Assembly: GCA_947179155.2 (NCBI GenBank)
Contig: OX359282.1
Span: 9,709,533-9,773,532, forward strand
Reading direction: 5' to 3'
DNA length: 64,000 bases
Source of the DNA: Hedera helix
Lineage: Eukaryota; Streptophyta; Magnoliopsida; Apiales; Araliaceae
Part shown: piece by piece, positions 33,348-45,775 of the stretch
Layout of the letters: every line of letters starts with the position of its first letter
Position numbering within the stretch: position 1 is the stretch's first letter
The notes under the pieces: model-generated
The model's database searches: none
What the model was told of the DNA's origin: nothing
The model's input: the letters and a program-made list of their open reading frames with translations, nothing else
Position numbers and translations under genes: made by a program

Positions 33348-35437
33348 ATGTCGCCTAGACGAAGGCAAAATGTTCAACCTCCACCGGAGGAGTCAGTTAA
33401 GGCTCTAGAGGAGCCAGTTAATCCTATGCAGCAGTTTGTAGATATGTTAATTGGAGCATTTCAGAAATAAAATACTAATCCTACAGCTGTTCAACCTCTA
33501 GCCGGTTAAATTTCCACTTTTAAAGATTTTAAAGCGATACCACCCCTAGAGTTTAAGGGGACTACTAATCCCATAGAGGTTCAGATGTGGGTGATAGAGA
33601 TGGAGAAGATTTTTGATGTAGCTAATGTGGTAAAGGAACAGAAACCAGATTTGCTACATTCATATTAAAGGAAGAAGTCAACTATTGGTGGGGAGCCAAC
33701 AAGGGAGGACTACTTTCCTTCGCTTGCACAAGATATGATGGAAGTGAAGTTCCTAGAGTTAAAACAAGAGAACATGATGGTATCAGATTATGCGACTAAT
33801 TTTAATGAATTGACAAGGTTCGCTCCACATCAGGTGGACACTGAACAAATAAAGGCTATTTCGAGCAAGGATTGTAGCCTTGGATTTACAGTAGGGTTTC
33901 AATATTTCATATCAGAATTTTTACTAGGGTATTGGAGAAGACTATTTGAGCAGAAGGAGGTAGTGAGGCCTTGACAAAGTACAACCAGGATATGCGCGGA
34001 AAGAAAGATGATGGAGCTAACAAAGAAGGAAGTAGTGGGGGAAGCAACTCCAACAAGCGAAAATGAAATAGCAACAAGAACTCTGGGAATAAGCAAGGTG
34101 AGCAGAAGAAGAAAGTGGAAGCGTGTGCACTTGTGGAAAGGGTCACTTGGGAGTATGTCTGAAAGGAAAGAATATATGTTATAGGTGCGGTCAAGAGAAA
34201 CACATTGCACTTAATTGTCCAACCCCAAAATCAAGAAAAGGATATTTCAATTGTGGAGAGGTGGAGAGGTGGAGCATCAAATAAAAGATTGTTCTAAGAA
34301 GAAAGCTGAAGGATGAAGTGGAAGCAAAAGTAACAGTGGTGGGAAGCTTACGATTAGCAAACCAACTTAGTCGAGAAGGCCAACAACACACACGTTTAAT
34401 ATGACAGTTCAAGATGCGGTGACATCGAAAGATGTGGTGTCAGGTATCATTCCTATTAATGATATAAATGCTTACGTATTATTTGATTCGAGTGCTACAT
34501 GTTCCTTTGTGTCTGATGAGTTTGCAAAGAGATTGAATCTAGCTCGAGTAAGGTTAGAGAATGTTTTGAATATAGAAGTCACGAACAAGGAAGTAATTCA
34601 AGTAGAGAATATTCATCGAAATTGATGTATGAAGATGAGAAGGAATAAGTTAACAATCGACTTAGTTCCTATTCAATTAGGAGAGTTTGATGTAATAGTT
34701 GGATTAGATTTGTTGTATAACCATGGTGCAGTGATTGATTGTCAGAAGAAATGTGTGAACCTTTAGACTCTTGATAAGTCTAAGGTAGTGTTTTATAGTA
34801 GCAAGTCACCAAGACAATCTTGTTGTCTGGCGATGATGCAGGCCAAAAAGTAATTAAGGAAATAATGTGTTGGATATTTGGCTCATGTTGTTGATACTCG
34901 AAAAGTGGGGTCAGAAATGGGTCAAATACCGAAAGTAAATTAATATGGGGATGTAATTCCAAATGATTTGCCAGGTTTTCTGCCAGAACGAGAGATCGAG
35001 TTTGTAATAGACCTAATACCAGGGACGGCGCCAGTTTCAACGGTACCATACAGAATAACTCCAGTCGAATTGAAAAAATTGATGGTTCAACTATAACAAT
35101 TGTTAGAGAAGAAGTATATTCAACCGAGTGTGTCTCCGTGGAGAGCACCAGTATTATTTGTAAAGAAGAATGACGGATCGTTAAGGCTTTGTATCGACTA
35201 AAGAGAGTTGAACAAAGTGACGATAAAAAACAAGTATCCGTTGCCCAGGATCGACGATTTGTTTGATCAATTACGGGAAGCAAAATATTTTTCGAAGATA
35301 GATTTGAGGACCGGTTATCAGCAGTTGAATGTGAGACTTGAGGATGTGCCTAAGACAACATTTAAGACTCGATATGGTCATTATGAGTTCCTAGTGATGT
35401 CGTTTGGTTTAACTAATGCGTCAGCTGCATTTTATTA
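33348..35437 (+). pseudogene. gag-protease-RT remnant of element C
   Basis: gag starts MSPRRRQNVQPPPEE at 33348 and has stops at 33466 and about 33507. Further on are EFKGTTNPIEVQMWVIEMEK and FNELTRFAPHQV (gag), then a zinc knuckle CYRCGQEKHIALNC of the CCHC form near 34177-34218. A protease follows with LFDSSATCSFVSDEFAKRL (34480s), where DSS replaces the usual DSG or DTG. RT begins with PVSTVPYRITPVELKKLM, a stop, then SPWRAPVLFVKKNDGSLRLC, a stop, and NKVTIKNKYPLPRIDDLFDQ, ending at SFGLTNASAAF. RT residues after this, including the YxDD box, are missing, as are RNase H and integrase. Not functional. Confidence 0.9.
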
Positions 35438-36891
35438 AGCACTCAATAAAATATTATTAAACGAATAATAATATTAAAAAATAAATAAAATATTATTAAA
35501 TGAATAATAATATTATGAATTGAATAAAATATTATTAAATGATTAATAATATTATAAAGTTAATAAAATATTATTAAATGATTAACAATATTAACAAATA
35601 AATAAAATATTACTAAAGAATTAATAATATTAGAAAGAAAATAAAATATTATTTAATTATTTATAATGTTATTAAAGGCCTTAATTATTATTATTTGATT
35701 AATATTATTAGATAGAAGTTTAAACTATATTAAATGATTAGAATAGGTTTTATGTGATTAAAATATTATCAAATAATGATAATATTTTCAAGTGTTTAAT
35801 ATACCCTTAATTATACATTTATGTGATTAAGTGTTAGCAAATTAAGATATCCAAAGGTTATTATACGAAGCTAGATATGATACTAATTGAAAGATTAACT
35901 TTATTAATTGTTCGGTCTTTTCAAAGGACATTAAATTGTATTGGTTAGCTGTAATCAACAATCAAGGCAAGTTTTCTATACTTAAACTTGTATTTATTTT
36001 GCAAGAGCTTTAAGTGGTTTAATTATTAAAAATTAATCCCATCAATATTGTTTATGTATTCGCACATAGTGCCTTTGAATATTTATAATTCATTTGATTC
36101 ATGAACTGTTTAAGAATGTCTAAGCTAATTGTTTCGGCTAGACATCGCATGTATAAATTCATTAACTTGAATACTTTTAAAAGCTTATCCAAACCATTTG
36201 TTGGTATAGATTCTTATAGTAAGACTAAGAACGAACAACCCTAAATAAGAGGATTATATTCAGAAAATCGTCATTTGCGTAAAATGTTAAATGTTATGCA
36301 TATACATAGGCCACAAGAGGCTGATCCCCTCGAATACCAAAATAATAAAATGACCAGATGCATATTTGATTTACCTTAAGTATTAGTTCATGGTCCTTAG
36401 AAGCCACTCAGCAATAAAGACTCAATCAATTCTTTTAAATTGAAACTTGACTTTTGTTCATTCTCAATTATTATATATTGTTGAAAACTCGAAAGTTATT
36501 TCTATTTAATCATGATATATCAATCTTGTATTTATTGTTCTAAAACTTGCTGAGTTAGCTAGTTGCTCACCCTTGCTATATCATGAACTATTTTTCAGCT
36601 AAACCCGAGTGTTCCAAGAAAAACAAGGGCAAGAGAAAAGACAAAGCTTAGAATTTGCATGCTAAATAGTTTAATATTTAATTAAATGATGTAAATCTTT
36701 TGTGAACCCTTAAGATATGTATTGTTTATGTTAAGGTTAGAAGACCTTGGGATTTGTATTTTTTTTTTTATAAGGAACAATTATGTATTATTCCGCTAAG
36801 TTTGTTGAAAACTGTATATTTAATTGTTATTATGTATTGCATTGTGAGCACTAAACACGAGATTATAAAACCAGGATTTGGGTACGTCACA
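35438..36891 (+). mobile_element. 3' part of a D-type LTR joined to element C
   Basis: Begins inside an array of AATATTATT/AATAATATT hairpins (to about 35665). It then carries TCGGCTAGACA (36134), GAACAACCC (36234), GCTGATCCCC (36330), GGTCCTTAGAAGCCACTCAGC (36391), the TGAG...CTCA stem and TTTTTCAG with the Lys-rich frame 36601-36651. It ends GGGTACGTCACA at 36891. The same order is found in 55690-57526. Confidence 0.75.
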
Positions 36892-38263
36892 ACGTCTATA
36901 AGACTTGTTGTACTAAGGTTAAATTGTAATAACTTTGAGAATATGAATAAAAAATATTCATTATAATAATGACTTATATACTTTACTTTTATTGTTGTAA
37001 CCTATATAAGTGAAATGTTTTTAACAGATAAAGTATGTTAAGATTATGTTTGATCACTAGAAAATTATGACTTGGATACATGTAGAATTATGATTAAAAG
37101 ACTATATTCTAAAGGATTTAGTGTAGGATTGTGAGTTTATAAAATACTCCGAAGGAAGTAAAACTCGTATATGAGATGTTATCCATAGTAATGGATATAA
37201 GTCACGGGTTAATGTTAGCATAAAGGTCGAGGCCAAGTTGCGATTTAGGAAATGTTTTATGTAATTATTTGTAATAGACTAGTTAAACCAAAGAGATGAT
37301 TGGTAGATGTTAAGAAAGAGATATACAAGTCAGCAACAGATCCGGACGGCTAGCGCTCGAATTTGGGGACGTGACAAAGATGATAATACCTGAATATGAA
37401 CAGGTTACTATGAGCCGAGACGAGTCAAATGAAACTTAGGCTAAGAAAGAATCTTGCCTGTGAATGGGATAGGAAAGAATAAATGAACAAATAGGTAATG
37501 TAGTACCTAAGATGATACAATTCGATGAGATTAATTGAAAAGATAGGTGTTGTAAGGGTTTAGAAGTAAAACGAACTTGAATGTTACGATTGTAGTGATT
37601 CCAATGATGGAATCCATTTAAAGGTCGAACTCTAAAACCTAGCTTGAAGAAGATGAATGTGTAGGGAGGATTAAACATTTTAACCTAATTCAAGTTTTAG
37701 AAATTAAATGTGAATTATATGTTTAAAGGTTTGAAAACCTAGAATTGATGGAATGCGTATACGTTGAGGTATATAATGAGCTAGGTATTCATATAAAGTA
37801 TGAATACTTAAAACCCTATTCATAAATACGAGTATAATCCGAAAAGAATATGAGTGTAATAAAAAATATTATATGAATATAATACGGAAAAGGGAATTGA
37901 TCTGAAATTCTGTAAAAATTATAATATTATCATAAGTGATCAATAGAGATTGATTTATGTGTTCTAATCAATGTGTTATGTGATGCAATATATGCATTAT
38001 TGAATTGTGAAAGAATAATATTTTTTCAGAAAAAAAATAACGTGAAAAATATTATTCACGCATAAGACATTTTTCATTTTTCAAAAATTTTACATTCACA
38101 GATAATGTTTATATGGGGATTAAGATCGTATTTACTATTCAAAAATACGATAATCAAAGTGAAAGTAGTATGCACACAAGTCAATCACATTTGATGTGAT
38201 ATAGTAAATATTGTGTAATCTTATTTATTTATTAATAAAAAAAATTATTTATTTAAAAACATT
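36892..38263 (+). mobile_element. Further Gypsy LTR fragments
   Basis: 36892-37377 ends like an LTR (AATTTGGGGACGTGACA). 37378-38263 resembles the early part of the solo LTR at 58400-58770 (TGTTGTAAGGGT.TAGAA, GAAGA.GATGAATG.GTAGG). Boundaries are vague, and no genes are seen. Confidence 0.5.
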
Positions 38264-39085
38264 TGTTGGTTCACAGAGGCACTATAGAGATCTAGAAGGG
38301 GGTTGAATAGATCTTTAATTTTTTTTGCTTATTTAATAGATTAATTTTTAAATAATTAATGTGTTCAATTAATTTAGCACAATGAAATATTAGTGTAAAA
38401 TCTCCCTTAAAGTTTTACTGAAAACTTGATTCTATTTGTGAGAATTTGTCACTGATAGATATAACAGTTAATAACAGAATGACAATGTTGAAAGTAAATA
38501 ACACAAGATGTTTTAAGTGGTTCGGAGTATCAACATTCCTAGTCCATTCTTCTTCTTCAACAAGTAGGATATCCACTAAGGATAAGGTCACTTAGACCAT
38601 ATTACAACTGAATCACTTAGATTCCTTCGAGTCACTTAGTTTCGAAATATTCAGACACTTAGTCTAGGACACTTAGACCTCTTCAAGTCACTCTGACTTG
38701 GTATAATGATCTCACAGATCAAGTGAATCACAACTGATTATTGATTGAGTTTGAGGTGCTGCTAAGCTTTGCAATGATGCTTAAATTCTTTTGGTACTTA
38801 CCAACGTTAAACAAGTACTTCTTCTTCTTGTGTTCATAGAGTAGATTTTTTCGTTTAGCTTTTTTAGAGGTTCAACTTTGTACTTATGTGATTCGTATTT
38901 TAGATTTGAATCCTCATACGATTTTATATCTCTTCAGAATTAGTTTCGTTGAAGAGTTCCGTTTAAGCATTTAATATTCTGATAGTGCATTTAATGCTCT
39001 TCTGACTTTGTGATAGAAAATATGTTTTCTTCTAGACCTAGTATATCTAATCAGTCAGTAGTTCTCACCTACCTCTGAACTAACT
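38264..39085 (+). mobile_element. Copia-type LTR fragment
   Basis: Begins TGTTGGTTCACAGAGGCAC and soon GATCTAGAAGGGGGTTGAAT, which resembles the LTR starts of plant Sire/Tork-type copia elements, with AAGTGGTTCGG further on. It stops where the X3 fragment begins. No internal sequence. Confidence 0.5.
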
Positions 39086-39731
39086 GTGGGGTAGAGGAGT
39101 CTTATTATTATTATTACAATTATTATTATTATATAGTTCCTAAATAGTTTAAAAGTTAATTAATAAGAGTACTCTTATAAATAGTAATTAAGTTCTTAAA
39201 TGGTTTAAGAATTATAATTATTATATTTAATTAATTAGTTCCTAATTAGATTAGGAGATTAATTAAAAGTCCTACTCCTAAATAGTTTAGGAAGGTTGTC
39301 TATATCTATAAATAATAGGAGTCTTATTATGGATTTGGGTTACATACTCTTTCATAAGTTTTGAAATAGTACTCACATATTCTCTAGAGAGAAAAAACTA
39401 GAATTCGCCACCACCCACTTCTTGAATTTATATTATTCCTTGGTGAATCACCTCTAGAGGTCAAACACTTGAGTGGCTGACATTGATCTAAGGAATCTAA
39501 TCGATGGATTTCAAGGAGGACGCGAAGGAATTGGAGTTGAACTCGTACCTAAGGAAACTTTGTTCTATAAGGGTATAATTCTCTATCCTCTTCTTGTTTA
39601 ATTAATAATTGTGCATAAAGGTCGATCATAGATTATGCTTTGTAAAAAAAAAATTAAATTCTGATTTTACCATGCTTCCGCTGTTTATATGCAATTTGAT
39701 TGTATGTTCATGAATTTTTACAAAACCAACA
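39086..39731 (+). mobile_element. LTR-like fragment X3
   Basis: Matches the second half of X1 (26740-27520): TATAAATA (39307-39314), CACCTCTAGAGGTC, and the end CAAAACCAACA. Confidence 0.55.
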
Positions 39732-41662
39732 GTCGGTTGGTATGAAACTAAGAGAAGAAAATCTAGTTACTAAGCCCATTCGATTATAAGTGAACTAAGT
39801 AATCTAACTAAGATACAAGATATCAAACTAGGAGAAGAAAACCTAGTTAGAAGAAAAAAAACCTAGTTACAATCTAACTAAGTATATGGCAATCCATGCG
39901 AATGAAAATGAACCAATCAAAAAGAGAGTTAGAAACTTTCCATAAATGGAAGTTTTCAAAAATAAAAAAGTTTAGAGAGAATGGAATGATGTAACATAAG
40001 CCCAATGCATTGGATATATCAACTCCAAAAGCTAGCAAACTAATTAACAAAGAGAAGTCCAATGCAATGTGAGAACCAAACATAATGAATTAGGGTTTTA
40101 AAACCCAAACTTGTATGAACCTAAGCCCAATAAGGAACTTATAAGCTAATGAATTTTGGCAAGTCCGGTGAGAGTTTTAAAAGCCCAAACAATGATAATT
40201 GTGTTGGGAGAAGTGGAACATATATAGGTATTGATATATATAGCTAATATGGAACTAAAGGAAAAGGAAAAATAAATGGAAAATGGGACAAGTTGGGGGG
40301 GGGGGAGAGGAATCATGCTCTCGTTGGACCTTGGGAGGGCTAGGAAGCTAGCATTTCCAATCCTTGAAAACTTTCCCCAATACATGTCACTTCTATTAAA
40401 TAGAGGAACCATGGTTGATTGTTTAGTTATTTAACCATGTTTGGGTTAATGCATAGAGATGTGTCAGTCACTTTGTTGGTAAAAAACTTTTCATTAGTGG
40501 AAATTTTAGAGATAAAGAGAAAGAAACATAGAGCAAAGGGACTCTAGCAAGTTCTTATGGTAAGCCATAGCAAGGAGATCATATAGCCAAGCCCTCAAAG
40601 GTCGTACAAAGACGCGAGATACTAGTGTAAGCCGGTTAAGCGAGAGAGACAAGTTTTTCAGTCTTTATTGCTAAATATGAATGTGTTTTAATGTGCCATT
40701 AAGTGGTAATATGTCTTTAAACTGTTGATATGCAGTTATTTGAATGAAAGTAGTTGTTCTAAGCGAACTATATTTATCTGTGAAGCATGTATAAATTGCG
40801 AAGCATTGTAAATGTGATGTATGTGTAATAGCATGAAGCATGTATTGTATAAGAGGCATGACATATATGATGTGTTCATAAAATGGCAAGCATGGAAAGT
40901 ATGTTGCATGTATACAATGCAAATCAAATGTAAACTGTGAAACATCTAAATGTGAGACGTGTTAGGTGATAACTATTATACTTACTGAGCCGTCGTGCTC
41001 ATTCTTGCAAATAAATTTTAATTTGTAGTAAATGAAGATTATTTGTCGAATCAGGAAGTGAAGAAATGGAAGGAAGATAGATTAAAGAAAAATGTTAAAT
41101 TATGATAGAACCTAAGTTATATTGACTTTTTGTAATGAGATGAGGAAGCATATTATTGTTGTAATGAATAAAAATGAGTTAGGTTGAGTATTGTAACAAA
41201 TTCTGTCGTTAGAAATACTTATTTATTTGGATATAACCCTTTGGGGGTAAAAGCTGTTGTAAAGATGAGCGGTAAAGATATTTTGTAAACCCTGTGAGGT
41301 AAAGATGATAGGTATGAATGCAGTACGCTATATTGTGATTCCAGCTTGCTACATTATGAATGCAGCTTACTAGATTACCTTATTATAAGTTGTTTTACAA
41401 GCTAATGTATATTATGCTTAGAGTTAATTGATGAGTTGGATGTACTCGTAATTATTGTAATAGACTAGGTCATGCTATATATGATCTGAGTTGTATTAAA
41501 AAGTTGTAAAGATTGTGATTCTATAATAGAAGAGTTGCAAAGTTTTTAAATAATTGAGTTTTTTTTAACTATGTTGTTGTATGATATGGTTATTAAGAAT
41601 GATGTTGTACTTTAACGTACAAGGTTGGCAATAGTAAGTACAAGAATTCTTGGGGCGTTACA
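39732..41662 (+). mobile_element. Gypsy LTR fragment ending GGGGCGTTACA
   Basis: Noncoding. It carries TGAGCCGTCGTGCTCA (40986-41001) and an acceptor-like TTTGTAG, and ends like the C-type LTR. Confidence 0.55.
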
Positions 41663-42274
41663 TTCACACTTATGTGCTTTTGAAAAAAATTATTCAATTA
41701 TTGAACTGTTTAAGCTTTTAAAGTTCTGTTTATTCATGAGATGTTGTAAGAAGTATGTTTATGTCATTTGTTTCGGCTAGACAAATATTGAAATAATTTA
41801 TTGAATTGATAAAATTCTAGAAAATGTAATCCATTCCAAATTATTTTGGTGTGGACTCTTATTAGAAGACTGAGCTGAATAGCCCTGATAAATGGGATAT
41901 TGGATATCGGACGACATGATTCTGATTTACGATTACGCGTCTAAAATTTATATATTGTGCACAATATAGGATACGATAAGTTGATCCCCTAAAGTACTTG
42001 TAAAGGATGTTTACAGTCTATGTAATTGATAAACAGTTAATTGGTTTGCAGTAGAATAACTTCTAAACCTTATTAAGAGTTAACGGTCCTTTATAACCAC
42101 TCAGTATAAAAGTAAAGATTTTCATTTAAATGAACTGTTTTGGTTTCCTAATTATTCATTCTACTTCATAATTATTGAACAATTGTCGAAGATTTCGAAA
42201 AGTTATTATTCTATTAATGATTCATTGTTTATTAAATGTTTTAAACTTGTTGAGCAAATTAGTCGCTCACCCTT
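41663..42274 (+). mobile_element. Gypsy LTR fragment F, left part (host of element E)
   Basis: Carries TCGGCTAGACA (41773), AATAGCCCTGATAAATGGGA, GTTGATCCCC (41979), GGTCCTTTATAACCACTCAG (42085) and TTGTTGAGC...CGCTCACC. The sequence resumes at 53654 as CCTTGCTATGTT, so element E is inserted here. Confidence 0.7.
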
Positions 42275-43952
42275 TGTAATATCCCAGATATTTACAAGAT
42301 TTGTAGATATAATTTTAAATAATAAATTAAAGGTTAAGGTTTAAAACCTAAAATTGTAGAAGTGAGATGTGTAGAAAATGGCTAAATATTTTTGTTTAAC
42401 ATAATTTATTTGTTAGAAATTAAATGTGGGAATATTTTAATGATGCATGTAGATAATTTATTAAAGAAATAAATTCAATTGAGAAGTGAATGTGGTTATA
42501 TTAATATATATACACCTAATGTGTGTTTGTTAACCCAATAAGAAGATGAGTAGATTAAATACTCGATTAAACTAATAATTTAATTAGTTTAAAATATGAA
42601 ATAAGAATGGAAGTCATGAAATATAATTAACTAGGTTAATTATATTAATTATGAGTTAAAGTTATAGAAAAACTAGAATAGTTGCCTAGAATGACAATAT
42701 TATGAAGTTAATTAATTAAGTAATTAACTTAATTATTAAGTTATTGTATAGAGTCCATTATTGAATTTAAAACAGGCCCAATATTTTAATTGGTGTAAGT
42801 CTTGTTGGTAATTATATAGAGGTCCAAATAAATTTATGGATTTAGCCTCATGAAGAGTCCAAGTAATTTAATTACTACTAGTGGACTAGCCCAAAAGGAT
42901 TATAGATGTTAGCCCAATATGGGAATACTTGCATGAAGGTGAGTAATTAAATAATAAGCCCAAATTTTATAGTCCAAGAGGTAATTAATATAAGTCCAAT
43001 TAATTAATGTTAGCAAGTATAATATATATAATTGGGGTGGTAGTCCAATTAAATAAATTACCTAGCCCAAGTTATGAAAGATGTGTGAGTTGTGTTGGGT
43101 AGCCCAAGTAATTAAATACGAGAACCCAATGCAAAGTAATCTATGTAGCCCAAACAATTAAAAGTCAAATGATGGTCACTATGTTGGGAGAATATTTTTC
43201 AAGTATTGATTGAGTGTAGAGAATTAACTAATGTAGGGTTAATTGAATAATCCTAGTTGGTAGACAAGAGAGAGCATTAACCAAACGTTGGTTAATTGCT
43301 AGGTAAGTAAATATGATGATGAAATTTAACTATGAATGAGTTAATTGAGTAACCCAATGTGGTAGAATAATTTAAAGCAAGTTTAATTGGATTATAGTAT
43401 AAGTTCAAATGAGGTATTAAACTAAGTTAAATAAATTAACCTAGTAGTCTATGAAATTAATTAAACCTTGATTCATGTAATAATTAAACTAGCTCAATGT
43501 TTGTTTTAATTAAATATAACATATGGTATTTGATGTTAGCCCAATGTAATAAATGAATTGAGCCCAAACAAATTAAATGAATGAGCCCAATATAATTTAA
43601 TTCTAAGGTCCAAAGTAGAGCCCAATGTGCATATATAGGTGAATATGTATACATATGTTGGTGTATATATATATATATGAATGCTTATATAATGATATAG
43701 GACATAAAAATAAAGCCAAATTGGTGTAATAAATTATAAATCCCGAATTTTGAGGGGGCCCCACATGGAAATGTTGAGTGAGGACTTCCTATGGCTTCAT
43801 TTACACTCCAAAAGTTGCTTACAAGCAACCTTGATGGATGTCACACCAATGGTCATTCATGGTAGTCATTACATGCAATAGTAATCTAGTTTAAGCTCAT
43901 AATTTCACCAACATTAGTTGATTAGGAGGTTAATGAAGGATTAACATTGTGC

Positions 43953-43960
43953 TATAAATA
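43953..43960 (+). promoter_or_regulatory. TATA box in LTR of element E
   Basis: TATAAATA in GTGCTATAAATAGAAGTGC, conserved at 50686-50693 in the other LTR. Confidence 0.6.
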
Positions 43961-45039
43961 GAAGTGCTCCACTCATTGGTGAGGTTGGTTGGTCATTTGT
44001 AGCATTTTCTAGAGAGAAAAAAGGAGAGTTTCTTGAGAGATATAGAGAGTTACTCTTGTGAGATTGATGATCCACCAAGAAAATTTGCTAGAGAATGGAC
44101 AAGAGGAAGTCACAAGCCAAGTTCATATCAAGAGGAAGAAGAGCATCAATGTCTAAGAGGTTAAAAAGTGCTCTAAACATTTTTTAGTTCATTTTTATAG
44201 TTTAGATATGTTTTAAACAGTTAAAATATATTTTTAACCGATCAAAAATTATTTTGATGATCTATAAGTCTAAAACTATGATATATATAGGTATATTCAT
44301 AGTTTGATATAGTTAATACATGTTTTTGTATGGGTCGTACGTAAAGAATTAGAAGTAAAGTCCATATAACGATTTACCGGTGAAACCCTAAGTGATTCGA
44401 TCTTTAAATTTATGTCAAACGTTTTCAAAAATGTGATTGAACCATCAAATATTGTAAAACAAGAAGTTAGGAACACTACAACACTAACTTGGTGTCATTT
44501 GGATGTGTAGAGTTTATTTTATTCAAGTTTGAACCACTAAAACCAAGAATTTGTGATTTTAGTTTTCACTCTGTCCTTGTGAGCCATTTTTTGTCTACTT
44601 CTATTTGGAATTTCGATTTGTGATCTAAAGAGAAGTTTTAGAGGGGGAAATTCTGATAGGAATGAACTCAAGAATCACCATAAAACATTTTTAAATGAAT
44701 AAGTTATGACTATCGGAGTGCCTAGAGGTCGAGCAGTCCAAATTAGGATTTTGTTTTCTATTTTGAATGTCCCGGCGCCCAGATTAGCCTATTCTGAGCG
44801 CCTCGGCTTTCAAAACAGAATATGCAAGTTGTCTGGGTCGGGTCATTTCGGTCCAGGTCGGGTCAGGTCCATCCGGTTCTAGTTTTTAATGAAAATTTAA
44901 GTTAAAATAAGTGTAAAATGAATAGTTTTGAATACTAAACCAATATATGAAGTTTATTAGTAACTAATTGGTAGCTAAATGTTTAACATAAAGACTAAAG
45001 TTAACACAATAAAAAAATTAACTATTGATATTATTTGAA

Positions 45040-45775
45040 GATTATTAAAATATTATTAAGTGATCAATAATATTAATATATGATTAAAAAGTTATTGAAT
45101 GATGAATAACATTTGTAAATGATTAAAATATCATTATATGGTTAATAATATTAATAAAAGATTAAAATATTATTAAATGGTTAATAATATTAATAAGTGA
45201 TTAAAATATTGTTAAATGGTTAATAATATTAATAAATGATTAAAATATTATTAAATAGTTAATAATATTAAGAAGTGAATAAAATATTATTAAATGGTTA
45301 ATAATATTATTAAGTGATTAAAATATTATTAAATAGTTAATAATATTAATAAATAATTAAAATATTATTAAATGGTTAATAATATTAAGAAGTGAATAAA
45401 ATATTATTAAATAGTGAATAATATTAGTAAGTGATTAAAATATTATTAAATGATTAATAATATTAAGAAGTGATTAAAATATTATTAAATAACTAATAAT
45501 TTTAATAAATGATTAAAATATTATTAAATAATTAATAATATTTTTAAATGATTAAAATATTATCAAATGGTGAATAATATTTGTAAATGAATAAAATATT
45601 ATTAGATAGTTAATAATATTAATAAGTGATTAAAATATTATTAGATGGTTAATAATATTAATAAGTGATTAAAATATAATTAAATGGTTAATAATATTAG
45701 TAATAGATTAAAATATTATTAAATGAATAATAATATTAATAAGTGATTAAAATATTATTAAATGATTAATAATAC
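45040..45775 (+). repeat. Hairpin array in the 5' LTR of element E
   Basis: About 19 units of 38-40 bases. A typical unit holds AATATTATTAA, four bases, then its reverse complement TTAATAATATT. Confidence 0.93.

Larger units (their letters stand above)
29207..35437 (+). mobile_element. Tekay/Del-like Ty3/Gypsy element C, truncated in RT
   Basis: A 5' LTR (29207-32187), a tRNA-Met primer site, a pre-gag ORF, gag with a zinc knuckle, protease and the start of reverse transcriptase follow in order. The sequence leaves RT abruptly at about 35437 and continues in hairpin repeats of another LTR. Many stops mark it as old. Lineage is inferred from the RT reading NKVTIKNKYPLPRIDDLFDQ. Confidence 0.88.

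Noticed and set aside
34780..35283. 167-codon minus-strand ORF
   Set aside because: It is the antisense shadow of the protease-RT remnant of element C.
45040..45775. Regular repeats that superficially resemble a CRISPR array
   Set aside because: There are no unique spacers; the units are near-identical AT hairpins inside a plant LTR.
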